A DNA stretch of 64,000 nt from Streptomyces aquilus. Lineage in GTDB: Bacteria > Actinomycetota > Actinomycetes > Streptomycetales > Streptomycetaceae. The stretch lies in NCBI RefSeq assembly GCF_003955715.1, contig NZ_CP034463.1:3844001-3908000 (forward strand). The letters are read 5' to 3'. The notes below the pieces were generated by a model. That model saw only the letters and a program-made list of their open reading frames with translations. It searched no databases and had not been told where the DNA came from. Both the position numbers and the translations under genes were made by a program. Of this stretch, positions 16,680-27,191 are shown one piece after another (the first letter of the stretch is position 1; each line of letters begins with the position of its first letter).

Positions 16680-19600
16680 GTGGCGTGGTACGGGGGGTTC
16701 GCGAGGTTCGTCCTTCAGCGGGCGCGGGCGCATCGCCCCCTGCTCGCCGCCGCGCTGCTGACCGTCCTGCTGACGACGGCGGTCCTGGCGACGCTCGCCG
16801 CGTACTCCGGCGCGATCGGTGACGCCGCCCTGCGCCACTCGCTCGCGGACTCCCGCAACGCTTCCGATGCCGCCCTGATCGTCAAGGCCGACGTCCCGGC
16901 CGCGTCCCGTGCCGCCGCCGACACCGCCGTACGCGAAGGCGCCCGCACGACGTTCGACGGGCTGCCGGTCACCGTGCGGACGCTGCTGAAGTCGGGCCCG
17001 TACGCGCTGCCCCGCTCGCTCCGGCCGCCCGCCGAGCGGTCCGGGGACCCGGATCTCACCCACTTCGCGGCCCTGGACGCCTCCCAGGTGCGGATCACGG
17101 ACGGCCACGCACCGGCGGCGGCCGGCGAGGTGGCGCTGCCGCAGAGCGCCGCCCGGCTGCTGAAACTGAAGCCGGGCGCCCGCCTCACCCTCGTCGACCG
17201 CCTCGGCGGCCCGAAGGTGAGGATCCACGTCGTCGGCCTCTACCGTCCCGCCCACGCGGACGCCCCGTACTGGCAGCTCCTGGACGATCTCCACGGCCGC
17301 GGCGTCAACAAGGTCGACTTCACCACGTACGGCCCCCTCCTCGCCGCCCCCGAGGCCCTGACCGGCGGCAAGGTCAGCGCCGGGCCCTCGGCGTGGCTCG
17401 CGACCGCCGACTTCTCGAACCTGACGACCGGCCGGATCGGCGCCCTGCGCGAGGCGGCCCGCGACGGCAGCGCGGCGCTGCGCGGCGAGGCCGCGCTCAG
17501 CGGCACCACGGCCGCACACACCGATCTGCCCGCCGTCCTCGACCGCGTCGACCGCTCGCTGCTGGTCTCCCGCTCCACCCTGCTGATCGTCGCCCTCCAA
17601 CTCGTGCTCCTCGCGGGCTGTGCGCTGCTGCTGGTGGCCCGGCTGCTGAGCGCCCAGCGCACGGGCGAGACCCGGCTGCTCAGGGCGCGCGGCGCCTCCC
17701 GGCCGCGGGTCGCGGGGCTGGCCGCGCTGGAGGCGCTGCTGCTCGCGGTGCCCGCGGTGGTGTGCGCGCCGCTGCTGGCGGGGCCGCTGACCCGGCTGCT
17801 GGCCGGGCAGGGCGCGCTGTCCCGGCTCGGCCTTGAGCTGGACGTGCCGGCGGCCGGGTCGTTCGGGGTGTGGCTGGTGGCGGCGGCTGTGGCGCTGGGC
17901 TGTGCGCTGGCGGTGACACTGCCCGCGCTGACGTCGTCCCTCGCCACTGGACGGGCCCGTGCCCTGCCGTCGGCGCTGCGCTCGGGCGCGGACGTGGGGC
18001 TGCTGGTGGTGGCCGGGGTGGCGTACTGGCAGCTGGGCCGGCAGACCACGGGCGCGGTGACCGGCGACAGCTCGGGCACCCTGGGCGTCGACCCCCTGCT
18101 GGTCGCCGCCCCCGCCCTCGCACTGCTCGCCGGTACGGTCCTCACCCTGCGGCTGCTGCCGCCGCTGGCCCGGCTCGCCGAACGCCGGGCCGCCGCCGGA
18201 CGGGGCCTCGCCGCGGCCCTCGCGGGCTGGCAGATCGGACGCCGTCCGATGCGGGGCGCGGGTCCGGTGCTGCTGCTGGTGCTCGCCGTGGCGCTGGGTG
18301 TGCTGGCGATCGGGCAGGGCGCCTCCTTCGACCGCTCGCAGGACGACCAGGCCGACTTCCGCGCGGGCGTGCCGGTGCGGGTGCTGGCCAACGGCGAGGA
18401 CGACCTCGGCCGCACCGACGCCTACGCCGCCGTCCCCCACGTACGCGAGGCCGCGCCGGCCGTCCGTACCGAACTGCCCCTGTCCGGCGGCCGTTCGGCG
18501 ACCGTGCTGGCCCTGGACACCGCGCACGCGGCGGACTCCGTCCTGCTGCGCCGGGACCTGTCCGACGAGCCGGTACGGCCCCTGCTGGCCGGCCTCGGCC
18601 CGAAAGGGGCGTCGGCCGGGGCGGCCGTCCCCGCGGGCAGCGCCCGCCTGCGGCTGACGGCGACCCTGCGCGGCTCGGCGCCGGGCACGAGTGCCGACGT
18701 GACGGTCACCCTGGAGGACCGCTACGGCACCCCGTACCGGCTCCCGGCCGGGTCCCTCGCCGCCGACGGCCGCCCCCACCCGCTGGAACTGGCCGTACCG
18801 CCGGGGAAGTTGCTGCTGACCGACGTACAGCTGGTGCTGCCGGTGCCGCGTGAGCGGGCGGACCAACAGCGTTTCTCCCTCGACGCGCTGACCGCTGTGA
18901 CGGCCCGAGGAGCGGAAAGCCGGGTCGAGTTGCCCACCGCCTGGACGGCCCGCACTCTCAGCGACAACACCTCGGAGTTCCCCGACCGCAGCAACGCGCC
19001 CGCCCCGCCCCGCGTGAGCGGGTCGTCCGTGGCGTACGGCACCGGTTACGTCCCGCGCGAGGACACCTGGACCCTGGCCTCGCTGACGGTCCGCCTCCAG
19101 GCCACGCAGCCCGCGGCACCGCAGGTCACCGCCGTCGCCACCGACCGCTTCCTCGACTCGGCGGGCGCCCGCACCGGGCAGCGCGTGGACGTGACGTTCG
19201 GCGGCCGGTCGCTGCCGGTGCGGATCGTCGCCGCGGTCCGGGCGCTGCCCACGACGGGGAGCGAGACCGGCGGGGCGCTGCTGGTCGATCTGCGGTCCGT
19301 GAACCGGGTGCTGGAGGCCAAGTACGGCGAGAGCGTCACGCCGACGGAGTGGTGGCTGGAGACGGACCGGCCCCCCTCGGTCGCCGCGGCGCTGCGGGCC
19401 CGCCCGGACCTGGACCCCGCCCAGGTCGTCGTCCGCGACGAGATCGCCGAGGAACTGCGCGACGACCCGTTCGGGGCGGGACCGGAGGCGGCGTTCACCG
19501 CGGCGGCCGGGGTGGCGGCGGCACTGGCCGCGCTCGGCTTCGCGGTGAGCGCGACGGGCTCGCTGCGGGAGCGGGACTCCGAGTTCGCGGTGCTGCGCGC

Positions 19601-19901
19601 CCTGGGCGCCCCACGCCGCCGGCTGGCCCGCACCATCGCCGTCGAGCAGGGCGTCCTGGTGACGCTGGCCCTGCTCGTGGGCGCCGCGCTGGGGACCGTC
19701 CTGGCCCGGGCGGTGATCCCGCTGATCCTCCTGACGTCCGACGCGACCCGCCCCGTACCGGAGGTGCTGGTGGAACTGCCGGTGGGACAGGTGGCCCTGC
19801 TGCTGGCGGCGGTCGCGGCGACACCGCTGGCCGTCACCGCCGTCCTCGCGCTGCGGCGGGCGAATCCACTGGTGTCGCTGCGGGAACAGGGAGGGGAGTG
19901 A
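16680..19901 (+). CDS. FtsX-like ABC transporter permease
   Basis: Large MacB/FtsX-type permease, 1073 residues, GTG start. A first transmembrane helix (about 18-38) is followed by a long extracytoplasmic domain. A membrane block near 300-520 contains the repeated sequence TRLLRARGASRPRVAGLAAL. A second extracytoplasmic part follows, and a C-terminal FtsX domain contains FAVLRALGAPRRRLARTI. This duplicated layout is common in Streptomyces. It works with the permease encoded directly downstream and the ATPase at 22855. Such systems usually export or sense lipids, peptides or antibiotics by mechanotransmission. No substrate can be assigned. Confidence 0.9.
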   Translation: MAWYGGFARFVLQRARAHRPLLAAALLTVLLTTAVLATLAAYSGAIGDAALRHSLADSRNASDAALIVKADVPAASRAAADTAVREGARTTFDGLPVTVRTLLKSGPYALPRSLRPPAERSGDPDLTHFAALDASQVRITDGHAPAAAGEVALPQSAARLLKLKPGARLTLVDRLGGPKVRIHVVGLYRPAHADAPYWQLLDDLHGRGVNKVDFTTYGPLLAAPEALTGGKVSAGPSAWLATADFSNLTTGRIGALREAARDGSAALRGEAALSGTTAAHTDLPAVLDRVDRSLLVSRSTLLIVALQLVLLAGCALLLVARLLSAQRTGETRLLRARGASRPRVAGLAALEALLLAVPAVVCAPLLAGPLTRLLAGQGALSRLGLELDVPAAGSFGVWLVAAAVALGCALAVTLPALTSSLATGRARALPSALRSGADVGLLVVAGVAYWQLGRQTTGAVTGDSSGTLGVDPLLVAAPALALLAGTVLTLRLLPPLARLAERRAAAGRGLAAALAGWQIGRRPMRGAGPVLLLVLAVALGVLAIGQGASFDRSQDDQADFRAGVPVRVLANGEDDLGRTDAYAAVPHVREAAPAVRTELPLSGGRSATVLALDTAHAADSVLLRRDLSDEPVRPLLAGLGPKGASAGAAVPAGSARLRLTATLRGSAPGTSADVTVTLEDRYGTPYRLPAGSLAADGRPHPLELAVPPGKLLLTDVQLVLPVPRERADQQRFSLDALTAVTARGAESRVELPTAWTARTLSDNTSEFPDRSNAPAPPRVSGSSVAYGTGYVPREDTWTLASLTVRLQATQPAAPQVTAVATDRFLDSAGARTGQRVDVTFGGRSLPVRIVAAVRALPTTGSETGGALLVDLRSVNRVLEAKYGESVTPTEWWLETDRPPSVAAALRARPDLDPAQVVVRDEIAEELRDDPFGAGPEAAFTAAAGVAAALAALGFAVSATGSLRERDSEFAVLRALGAPRRRLARTIAVEQGVLVTLALLVGAALGTVLARAVIPLILLTSDATRPVPEVLVELPVGQVALLLAAVAATPLAVTAVLALRRANPLVSLREQGGE

Positions 19902-19940
19902 CATGGCGTCTGTGACGCTTGGGCGAGGGGGGCCGGTACG

Positions 19941-22649
19941 GTGACATCGGCCGTCGCCCCTTGGGTCCGCACCCGGCTGCGCACCGCCCCCGGCGCGGCC
20001 CTCGCCCTCGCCCTGCTGGTGGCGCTGACCGCCTGCCTCGCCGCCGCCCTGCCCCGGGCCCTGGACCGGTACGCGGACGCGGGCCTGCACCGGGCCGTCG
20101 AGCGGGCCGGCGCCGACCGCACCTCGATCCAGCTGTACGCCCAGCCCGAGTACGGCATCGTCTCCGAACAGGACCTGCGCCCCGCCACCCTGGCCGAGCA
20201 GTACGAGAAGATCCTGGCCACGGTCGAGAAGCCGCTGGTCGCCGACCGCCATCAGTCGACGTACGGCGTGCGCACCTCCACCAACATGGAGGTGCCCGAC
20301 CCCTGGCTGCCCCGGCCGACCGGGACGCCCGCGCAGGTCGCTCTGGTCGCCCAGCAGGGCCTCGCCGACCACGTCCGCTCGGTCGAGGGGCGACTGCCGC
20401 GCGGGCCCGCCGCCCCGGCCGACGCGGCGACGCCGGAGGTGGAGGCCGCGGTCAGCGCCGCGACCGCCAAGTCCCTGCACATCAAGGTCGGTTCGGTCAT
20501 CCACGTGCCCGGCGAGTCACGCGCTCCGCTGGCCGTACGGGTCACCGGCATCGTCACCCCGCGCGACCCGTCCGGCGCCTTCTGGTCCGGACAGCCGCTC
20601 CTCCGCAAGCCCGCCCTGATCCGGATGCCGGGTCCGAGCTCGGACGCCGACAAGTACTGGCTCGGCGCCCTGCTGCTCGCCCCCGAGTCGGCGCCCGCGA
20701 TGCTGGGCACTCCCGGAAACCCCTGGCGCTACTGGCAGTTGGCGCCCGCGATGGGCGCGCTGCACGCCTACGACGTGGAGCGCCTCAAAACGGCTGTCGC
20801 CTCCCTGGAGTCCGGCCCGGCCCTTCAACAGGCCCGCTCGGTCACCGGCGGCCTCATGGACACGGACACCGATCTGAGCGAGGTCCTGACCGCCTACTCC
20901 CGGCTCCGCGAGGGCGTCTCCCCGCTGGTCGCCGTGGCCGCGGTCGGCGCCGGCACGGTCGCCGCGGTCGTCCTGCTCATGTCGGGGGGCCTCGCCGCCG
21001 ACCGCCGCCGCACCGAACTCGCCCTGCTGCGGGCCCGCGGCGCGTCCCTGCGCGGCCTCGCCGGACGCCTCCTCGCCGAGACGGCCACGGTCGCGGTACC
21101 GGCCGGCGCCCTCGGTCTGGCGGCGGCCGTGCTGGCGATCCCCGAGGGCAGAGCGACGTACGCCGTCGTCGCTGCCGCCGTCGTCACGGCCGTGGCCTGC
21201 GCCGCGCTCCCGCTGCGCGCGGCGGTGGCGCACCGGGTCGTCCGGGTGCACACCGGCCGCGAGGACGTGGCGACGCTACGACCGTCCCGGCGCCGTACGG
21301 TGGCGGAGCTGACACTGCTCGTGCTGGCCGTGGCGGCGGTGGAGACCCTGCGCAGACGAGGCTCGTCCGGCGACGAACTGTCCTACGTCGCCCCGGTGTT
21401 GACGGGCGTGATCGCGGCCCTGGTCCTGGTCCGCCTCTACCCCTTCCCGCTGCGCGGCCTGGCCCGCCCCGCCGGCCGCCTGCGCGGGGTGGTCGCGCAC
21501 CTCTCACTCGCGCGCGCGGGCCGCACGTCGGCTTCGGCGGTCCTCCCCCTGCTGGCCCTGCTCACCGCCCTGACGACGGCGGCCTTCGGCGGCTCGGTCC
21601 TGACGGGCGTCTCCGCGGCCCGCGACCAGGCGGCGCTGCTGGCGGTGGGCGCGGACGCCCGCGTCGACGCGGACGGACCGCTGCCGTCCGGCCTCGCGGA
21701 CCGGCTCCGCCACGCGCCCGGCGTGTCCGCCCTGACGGAGGCGAGCATCGCGTACCAGGCGAAGCCGACGGACGGCAGCGTGTCGGTGCCCCTGGTGGGC
21801 GTGGAGCCGGGCGGATACGCGAAGTTGGCGGCAAGCACGGGCCTGGGCCCCTACACCGAGGGCGAGTTGACCGGCACCCGCGCCGGCGGAGTCCTCCCCG
21901 CCCTGGCCTCCCCCTCCGTCGCGAAGGCGTACGGCACCCGCCCCTTCCCCGTCCTCCTGGAGGACGGCACGACGACGATCACCGTCCGCATCACGCTCGT
22001 ACGGGACCGGACGCCGGCGGTGAACGGCTCGGAGTTCCTGGTGGTGGACAGGGCGGGCCTCAGCGGCCCGACGGCCCGCCCGACGACGCTGCTGCTGACG
22101 GGCGGGGGCATCTCCGGCGCGACCCTGCGCAAGGCCACGGGCGACGCCGGCCACGTCCAGACGCGGTCCGAGGAGCGGGCACGGTACGTCAACTCCCCCC
22201 TCCAGTCGGGCGCCGAGGACATCTACACGGCAGCGGTGGCGGCGGGCGCCGGTTACGCCGTCCTCGCCCTCCTCCTCTCCCTCCTGCGCGCCGCCCCCGA
22301 ACGCATCGCCCTCCTGGCCCGCCTCCGCACGATGGGCCTCACCCGCCCCCAGGGCCGCCGCCTCCTGATCCTGGAGTCCCTGCCCCAGGCGCTCCTGGCA
22401 GCGGCGGGCGGCATCCTGACAGGCTGGGCAACGGTCCACCTCCTGTCCCCGGGCATCGACCTGACGACCATCGCCCTGGCGGCGGCCCCGTCTTCCGGAG
22501 GCAATGCCGAGTTGCGTACGTCCGCCTGGTCCCTGGCGATACCGGCGGCCGCGGTGGTGCTGGTGACGGTGGGAGTGGCGGGGGCACAGGCATGGTGGTC
22601 GGGAAGACGGGGGTCGGTGGCGGAGCTGCGGGCGGGGGATACGCGATGA
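19941..22649 (+). CDS. FtsX-like ABC transporter permease
   Basis: Second large permease, 902 residues, GTG start with GCGAGGGGGGCC upstream. It has an N-terminal helix (ALALALLVALTACLAAALP), an extracytoplasmic domain, a membrane block near 325-500 with TELALLRARGASLRGLAGRL, another extracytoplasmic domain and a C-terminal FtsX block. The last contains RIALLARLRTMGLTRPQGRR, a cytosolic loop that contacts the ATPase. It starts 39 bases after the first permease gene and probably pairs with it as a heterodimer. Confidence 0.9.
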   Translation: MTSAVAPWVRTRLRTAPGAALALALLVALTACLAAALPRALDRYADAGLHRAVERAGADRTSIQLYAQPEYGIVSEQDLRPATLAEQYEKILATVEKPLVADRHQSTYGVRTSTNMEVPDPWLPRPTGTPAQVALVAQQGLADHVRSVEGRLPRGPAAPADAATPEVEAAVSAATAKSLHIKVGSVIHVPGESRAPLAVRVTGIVTPRDPSGAFWSGQPLLRKPALIRMPGPSSDADKYWLGALLLAPESAPAMLGTPGNPWRYWQLAPAMGALHAYDVERLKTAVASLESGPALQQARSVTGGLMDTDTDLSEVLTAYSRLREGVSPLVAVAAVGAGTVAAVVLLMSGGLAADRRRTELALLRARGASLRGLAGRLLAETATVAVPAGALGLAAAVLAIPEGRATYAVVAAAVVTAVACAALPLRAAVAHRVVRVHTGREDVATLRPSRRRTVAELTLLVLAVAAVETLRRRGSSGDELSYVAPVLTGVIAALVLVRLYPFPLRGLARPAGRLRGVVAHLSLARAGRTSASAVLPLLALLTALTTAAFGGSVLTGVSAARDQAALLAVGADARVDADGPLPSGLADRLRHAPGVSALTEASIAYQAKPTDGSVSVPLVGVEPGGYAKLAASTGLGPYTEGELTGTRAGGVLPALASPSVAKAYGTRPFPVLLEDGTTTITVRITLVRDRTPAVNGSEFLVVDRAGLSGPTARPTTLLLTGGGISGATLRKATGDAGHVQTRSEERARYVNSPLQSGAEDIYTAAVAAGAGYAVLALLLSLLRAAPERIALLARLRTMGLTRPQGRRLLILESLPQALLAAAGGILTGWATVHLLSPGIDLTTIALAAAPSSGGNAELRTSAWSLAIPAAAVVLVTVGVAGAQAWWSGRRGSVAELRAGDTR

Positions 22650-22690
22650 ACGAGGCTGGGCGATGTCGCCCACGGCCCCGCAACGCCCTG

Positions 22691-22740
22691 AAGGGGCGCG
22701 GGGAACTGCGCGACCAGCCACAACGGCGCCGCAGCCGAAC
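22691..22740. repeat. Dispersed intergenic repeat of Streptomyces type
   Basis: The GC-rich string containing GGGGCGCGGGGAACTGCGCG and CCAGCCACAAC resembles a sequence I recall as very common between genes in Streptomyces genomes. It sits in the 205-base gap between the permease and ATPase genes. Only one copy is evident in this window, so the call rests on memory of the genus. Confidence 0.45.
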
Positions 22741-22854
22741 GTCGGCACCACGCGGCCCTTCCAGCGGAGCGCTTCGCGGCACCCCGCCAGCGCGGGCAAG
22801 TGAAGCCCACCCCCGCCCAGCCCCCACCCAGGCCAGCGCCACACGGAGGCCCCA

Positions 22855-23811
22855 GTGACCACCAACCCCACCCTCGCCGACCTGACCACCAAGGCCACCG
22901 CCGCCCGCAACACCCCCACCTACGGCCACGACGCCCTCATCACCTGCGACCGCCTGGTCCGTATCTTCACCACGGACGGCATAGAGGTCCAAGCCCTCCA
23001 AGGCCTCGACCTCCTGGTCCGCGAGGGCGAACTCATGGCCCTGGTAGGCGCGTCCGGCAGCGGCAAGTCCACCCTCATGAACATCCTCGCCGGCCTGGAC
23101 ACCCCCACCGCGGGCGCGGCCCGCGTCGCCGGCCACGACCTCCTCACCATGACCGCGAAGGACCGCCTGGCCTACCGCCGCAAAACCGTCGGCTTCGTCT
23201 GGCAGCAGACCTCCCGCAACCTGCTCCCCTACCTCACCGCGGCCCAGAACATCACCCTCCCGATGCAGCTCTCCGCCACCCGCACCGCACGGAAGGCGAA
23301 GTCCGAACGCGCCCTGGAACTCCTTGAGTTGCTGGGCATCGCGGACTGCCGCGACCGCCACCCCCACCAGATGTCCGGCGGCCAGCAGCAACGCGTCGCG
23401 ATAGCCGTCGCCCTCGCCAACGCCCCCGCGGTCCTCCTCGCCGACGAACCCACCGGCGAACTCGACTCCCAGACAGCGGAACAGATCTTCGCCGCGTTCC
23501 GCACCGCGAACGAACAACTCGGCACGACCATCGTGATCGTCACCCACGACCAGACGGTGGCCGGCGAGGTCCGCCGCACCGTCGCCATCAGGGACGGCCG
23601 CACCTCCACGGAGGTCCTGCGCCGCAGCGAGGTCGATGCGACGACCGGCCACGAGACGGTCGTGGCCCGCGAGTACGCCATGCTCGACCGCGCCGGCCGC
23701 CTCCAACTCCCCGCCGAGTACACCGACGCCCTGGGCATGCGCGACCGCGTGGCCCTGGAACTGGAGCCGGACCACATCGGCATCTGGCCGGACGACAGCG
23801 ACCACGACTGA
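22855..23811 (+). CDS. ABC transporter ATP-binding protein (MacB/LolD type)
   Basis: Cytosolic ATPase, 318 residues, GTG start. Walker A GASGSGKST is at 65-73, the Q-loop is in VWQQTSRNLLPYLT, the signature is MSGGQQQRVAIA, Walker B is VLLADEPTGELDS and the switch His is in VTHDQ. LPYLTAAQNI and the signature match the LolD/MacB subfamily that drives FtsX-type permeases. About 60 extra residues follow the core, including a segment (LQLPAEYTDALGMRDRVALELE) that resembles an AbrB-like strand region. It completes the three-gene system begun at 16680. Confidence 0.93.
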   Translation: MTTNPTLADLTTKATAARNTPTYGHDALITCDRLVRIFTTDGIEVQALQGLDLLVREGELMALVGASGSGKSTLMNILAGLDTPTAGAARVAGHDLLTMTAKDRLAYRRKTVGFVWQQTSRNLLPYLTAAQNITLPMQLSATRTARKAKSERALELLELLGIADCRDRHPHQMSGGQQQRVAIAVALANAPAVLLADEPTGELDSQTAEQIFAAFRTANEQLGTTIVIVTHDQTVAGEVRRTVAIRDGRTSTEVLRRSEVDATTGHETVVAREYAMLDRAGRLQLPAEYTDALGMRDRVALELEPDHIGIWPDDSDHD

Positions 23812-23846
23812 CCGCGCCCACACCCGAACCGCAGGTAGCCGCCCGC

Positions 23847-24515
23847 TCAGCGCACGCTGACGCCCAACGCCCCAAGTCCCGCCCGCCGCACGGCGATCGA
23901 CCCGTACGGCGTACGCAGCCGCAGCCACGCACCGCAGGACAGCAGCGCCAACTCCCCGCCACCGCGCAGGAATCCGAGCGACTGCGCGGCATGCACGGCC
24001 CGCACCGGCAACTCCGTCTCCCCGACGGTCCGGGACCAGATCTCCCGCCCGACCCGGTCGAGTTCGGCACGGGTACGGCTCTCGGGCGCCAACTCCTGCG
24101 TACGGGAACGGAATTCGGCGACCCCGGCGCCCACCATGCCCCGCAGGGCGTCAGGCGCGGGCAGCCCGGCGACGACCTGCCACCCACCGCGCGGCGGCAG
24201 CACCCCCGCCCACGGCGGCCCGGTCACCGCCGTCGGCACCCCGGCGGTGGCGGCGTGCTCGTCGACGGACTCCAGCAACTCGCCCGCCGACACGGTGACA
24301 TCGAGCGTGACGTCGAGCCCGTCCTCGTACGGCTTGGCCAGCCGCACCGCGCGGATCGCCAGCACCTCGAAGGACGGCGGCCGCCCGAACACGGCGAGCG
24401 CGGTCCCGGCGGCCTGGAGCCGCACGGCGGCCCCGCGGTCGTAATGCAGCAGACGGGAGAGGAAGGCCGCGAGATCCGCCGCCTCCCCCTCGTCGGCCAG
24501 GTGGAGCACCGTCAT
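23847..24515 (-). CDS. Conserved actinobacterial protein of unknown function
   Basis: Soluble protein, 222 residues, beginning MTVLHLADEGEAADLAAFLSRLLHYDRGAAVRLQ. I do not recognise a family with known activity. It shows alternating beta/alpha content, a Pro/Gly-rich middle (GPPWAGVLPPRGGW) and a C-terminal beta region ending in ALGVSVR. The ATG overlaps the thioesterase stop by four bases (ATGA on the minus strand), so it is translationally coupled to that gene and ettA. A longer upstream frame extension was rejected because it lies inside the thioesterase gene. Confidence 0.82.
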   Translation of the reverse strand: MTVLHLADEGEAADLAAFLSRLLHYDRGAAVRLQAAGTALAVFGRPPSFEVLAIRAVRLAKPYEDGLDVTLDVTVSAGELLESVDEHAATAGVPTAVTGPPWAGVLPPRGGWQVVAGLPAPDALRGMVGAGVAEFRSRTQELAPESRTRAELDRVGREIWSRTVGETELPVRAVHAAQSLGFLRGGGELALLSCGAWLRLRTPYGSIAVRRAGLGALGVSVR

Positions 24516-24925
24516 GCGGCGACGGCCTCCTCCTCGTCGTCGTCCCGGTACCCCTCCAGGAACTCCCGCTCCTCGGAGGTGATCCGACGCGGCCGCTGGG
24601 TCTCGAAGTCGAACGGCACGATGACGGTCGAGGCCCGCACATACACGAGATCCTCGTCCTTCACCTCGTAGGCGATGGTGAAGGACGCGGCCCTTATCTC
24701 CGTGACCCACAGTTCGATGGCCACGGGCGTGTGCCGGTGGACGAGCTGCCGCTTGTAGTCGATCTCATGGCGCGCCACCACGGACCCCTGCTTGAAGTCC
24801 TTCTCCGGGCGGAACAGGAAGTCGATACGGGCTTCCTCCAGGTAGCGGAGGAAGACCACGTTGTTGACGTGGCCGTACGCGTCCATGTCCGCCCAGCGCA
24901 GCGGGCAGTGGTAGAGGTGCCGCAA
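24512..24925 (-). CDS. Hot-dog acyl-CoA thioesterase (YbgC/4-hydroxybenzoyl-CoA thioesterase type)
   Basis: Cytosolic thioesterase, 137 residues, the usual size of a single hot-dog domain. The catalytic signature is RWADMDAYGHVNNVVFLRYLEEAR, with the Asp conserved in this family. EIDYKRQLVHRHTPVAIELWV is the second strand block. The start appears to be TTG, six bases after the ettA stop; no better ATG or GTG precedes the signature. It hydrolyses acyl-CoA thioesters, with unknown chain preference. It sits in a minus-strand run ettA - thioesterase - unknown protein. Confidence 0.88.
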   Translation of the reverse strand: MRHLYHCPLRWADMDAYGHVNNVVFLRYLEEARIDFLFRPEKDFKQGSVVARHEIDYKRQLVHRHTPVAIELWVTEIRAASFTIAYEVKDEDLVYVRASTVIVPFDFETQRPRRITSEEREFLEGYRDDDEEEAVAA

Positions 24926-24931
24926 GATCGA

Positions 24932-26596
<1,665 letters not shown>

Positions 26597-26801
26597 GAGA
26601 AACCGTCCGGCAGCTTGAAATCTGGCAGTGGGCAGATACACCCCATCTTGCCTGACCGCCACCCTCCGGGGGAAACGCGTTTGACCGAGGGGCCCTGACC
26701 TGGGACTCCTTCCCCGACGGCGACGGCTCGCCTGTCACTGTCGGTCGCTCTTGAGCAGCCGCGGGCGCCGTCGCACGGCCCAGAGACGGCCCAGGGACCG
26801 A

Positions 26802-27116
26802 TCACTCCGCAGACGTCCGCCACTCGTCCAACCGGACCCTCACCTGGTGATTGTGGGCGTGCCAGAAGACTTCCCCCTCGACGGAGGCCCCAAGGGCGGG
26901 CAGCTCCATCCCCAGCGGCATGGCCGTGATCTCGGCCAGCGCCACGGCATTGGGCACACCCTCGATGCGGATGAAGACACCAAAGGGCTGGCGGCCGATG
27001 ACCTCCCCGGTGATGTGGGTCCCCACAGGCAAGGCTGCGACGGTCGCCGCCCAGCTCTGGAGAACGGTGTCTCCCGTCGGCAGATCCGGGCCCGTAGGCC
27101 ACGCGTACTCATCCAT
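26802..27116 (-). CDS. Small S1/OB-fold-like protein
   Basis: 104 residues. The central region GTHITGEVIGRQPFGVFIRIEG followed by AVALAEI has the pattern of an S1 RNA-binding OB fold (G-x-V, F-G-x-F-V, then an I/V-rich strand). The start is ATG directly after an in-frame TTG. It stands alone between ettA and the surface-protein gene. A role in RNA binding is an inference from the fold only. Confidence 0.75.
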   Translation of the reverse strand: MDEYAWPTGPDLPTGDTVLQSWAATVAALPVGTHITGEVIGRQPFGVFIRIEGVPNAVALAEITAMPLGMELPALGASVEGEVFWHAHNHQVRVRLDEWRTSAE

Positions 27117-27191
27117 CAACAGATCATGACGCAGTGAGCGACCTGGGGCCTACGCTGTGACCTGGGGTTTCCTCCGGCCCTCCGGCCCCGC

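Noticed and set aside
16656..20504. 1282-codon open frame antisense to the FtsX-type permease
   Set aside because: It is a GC-bias shadow: low-complexity Gly/Arg/Gln composition, no motif, and complete overlap with a clear permease gene.
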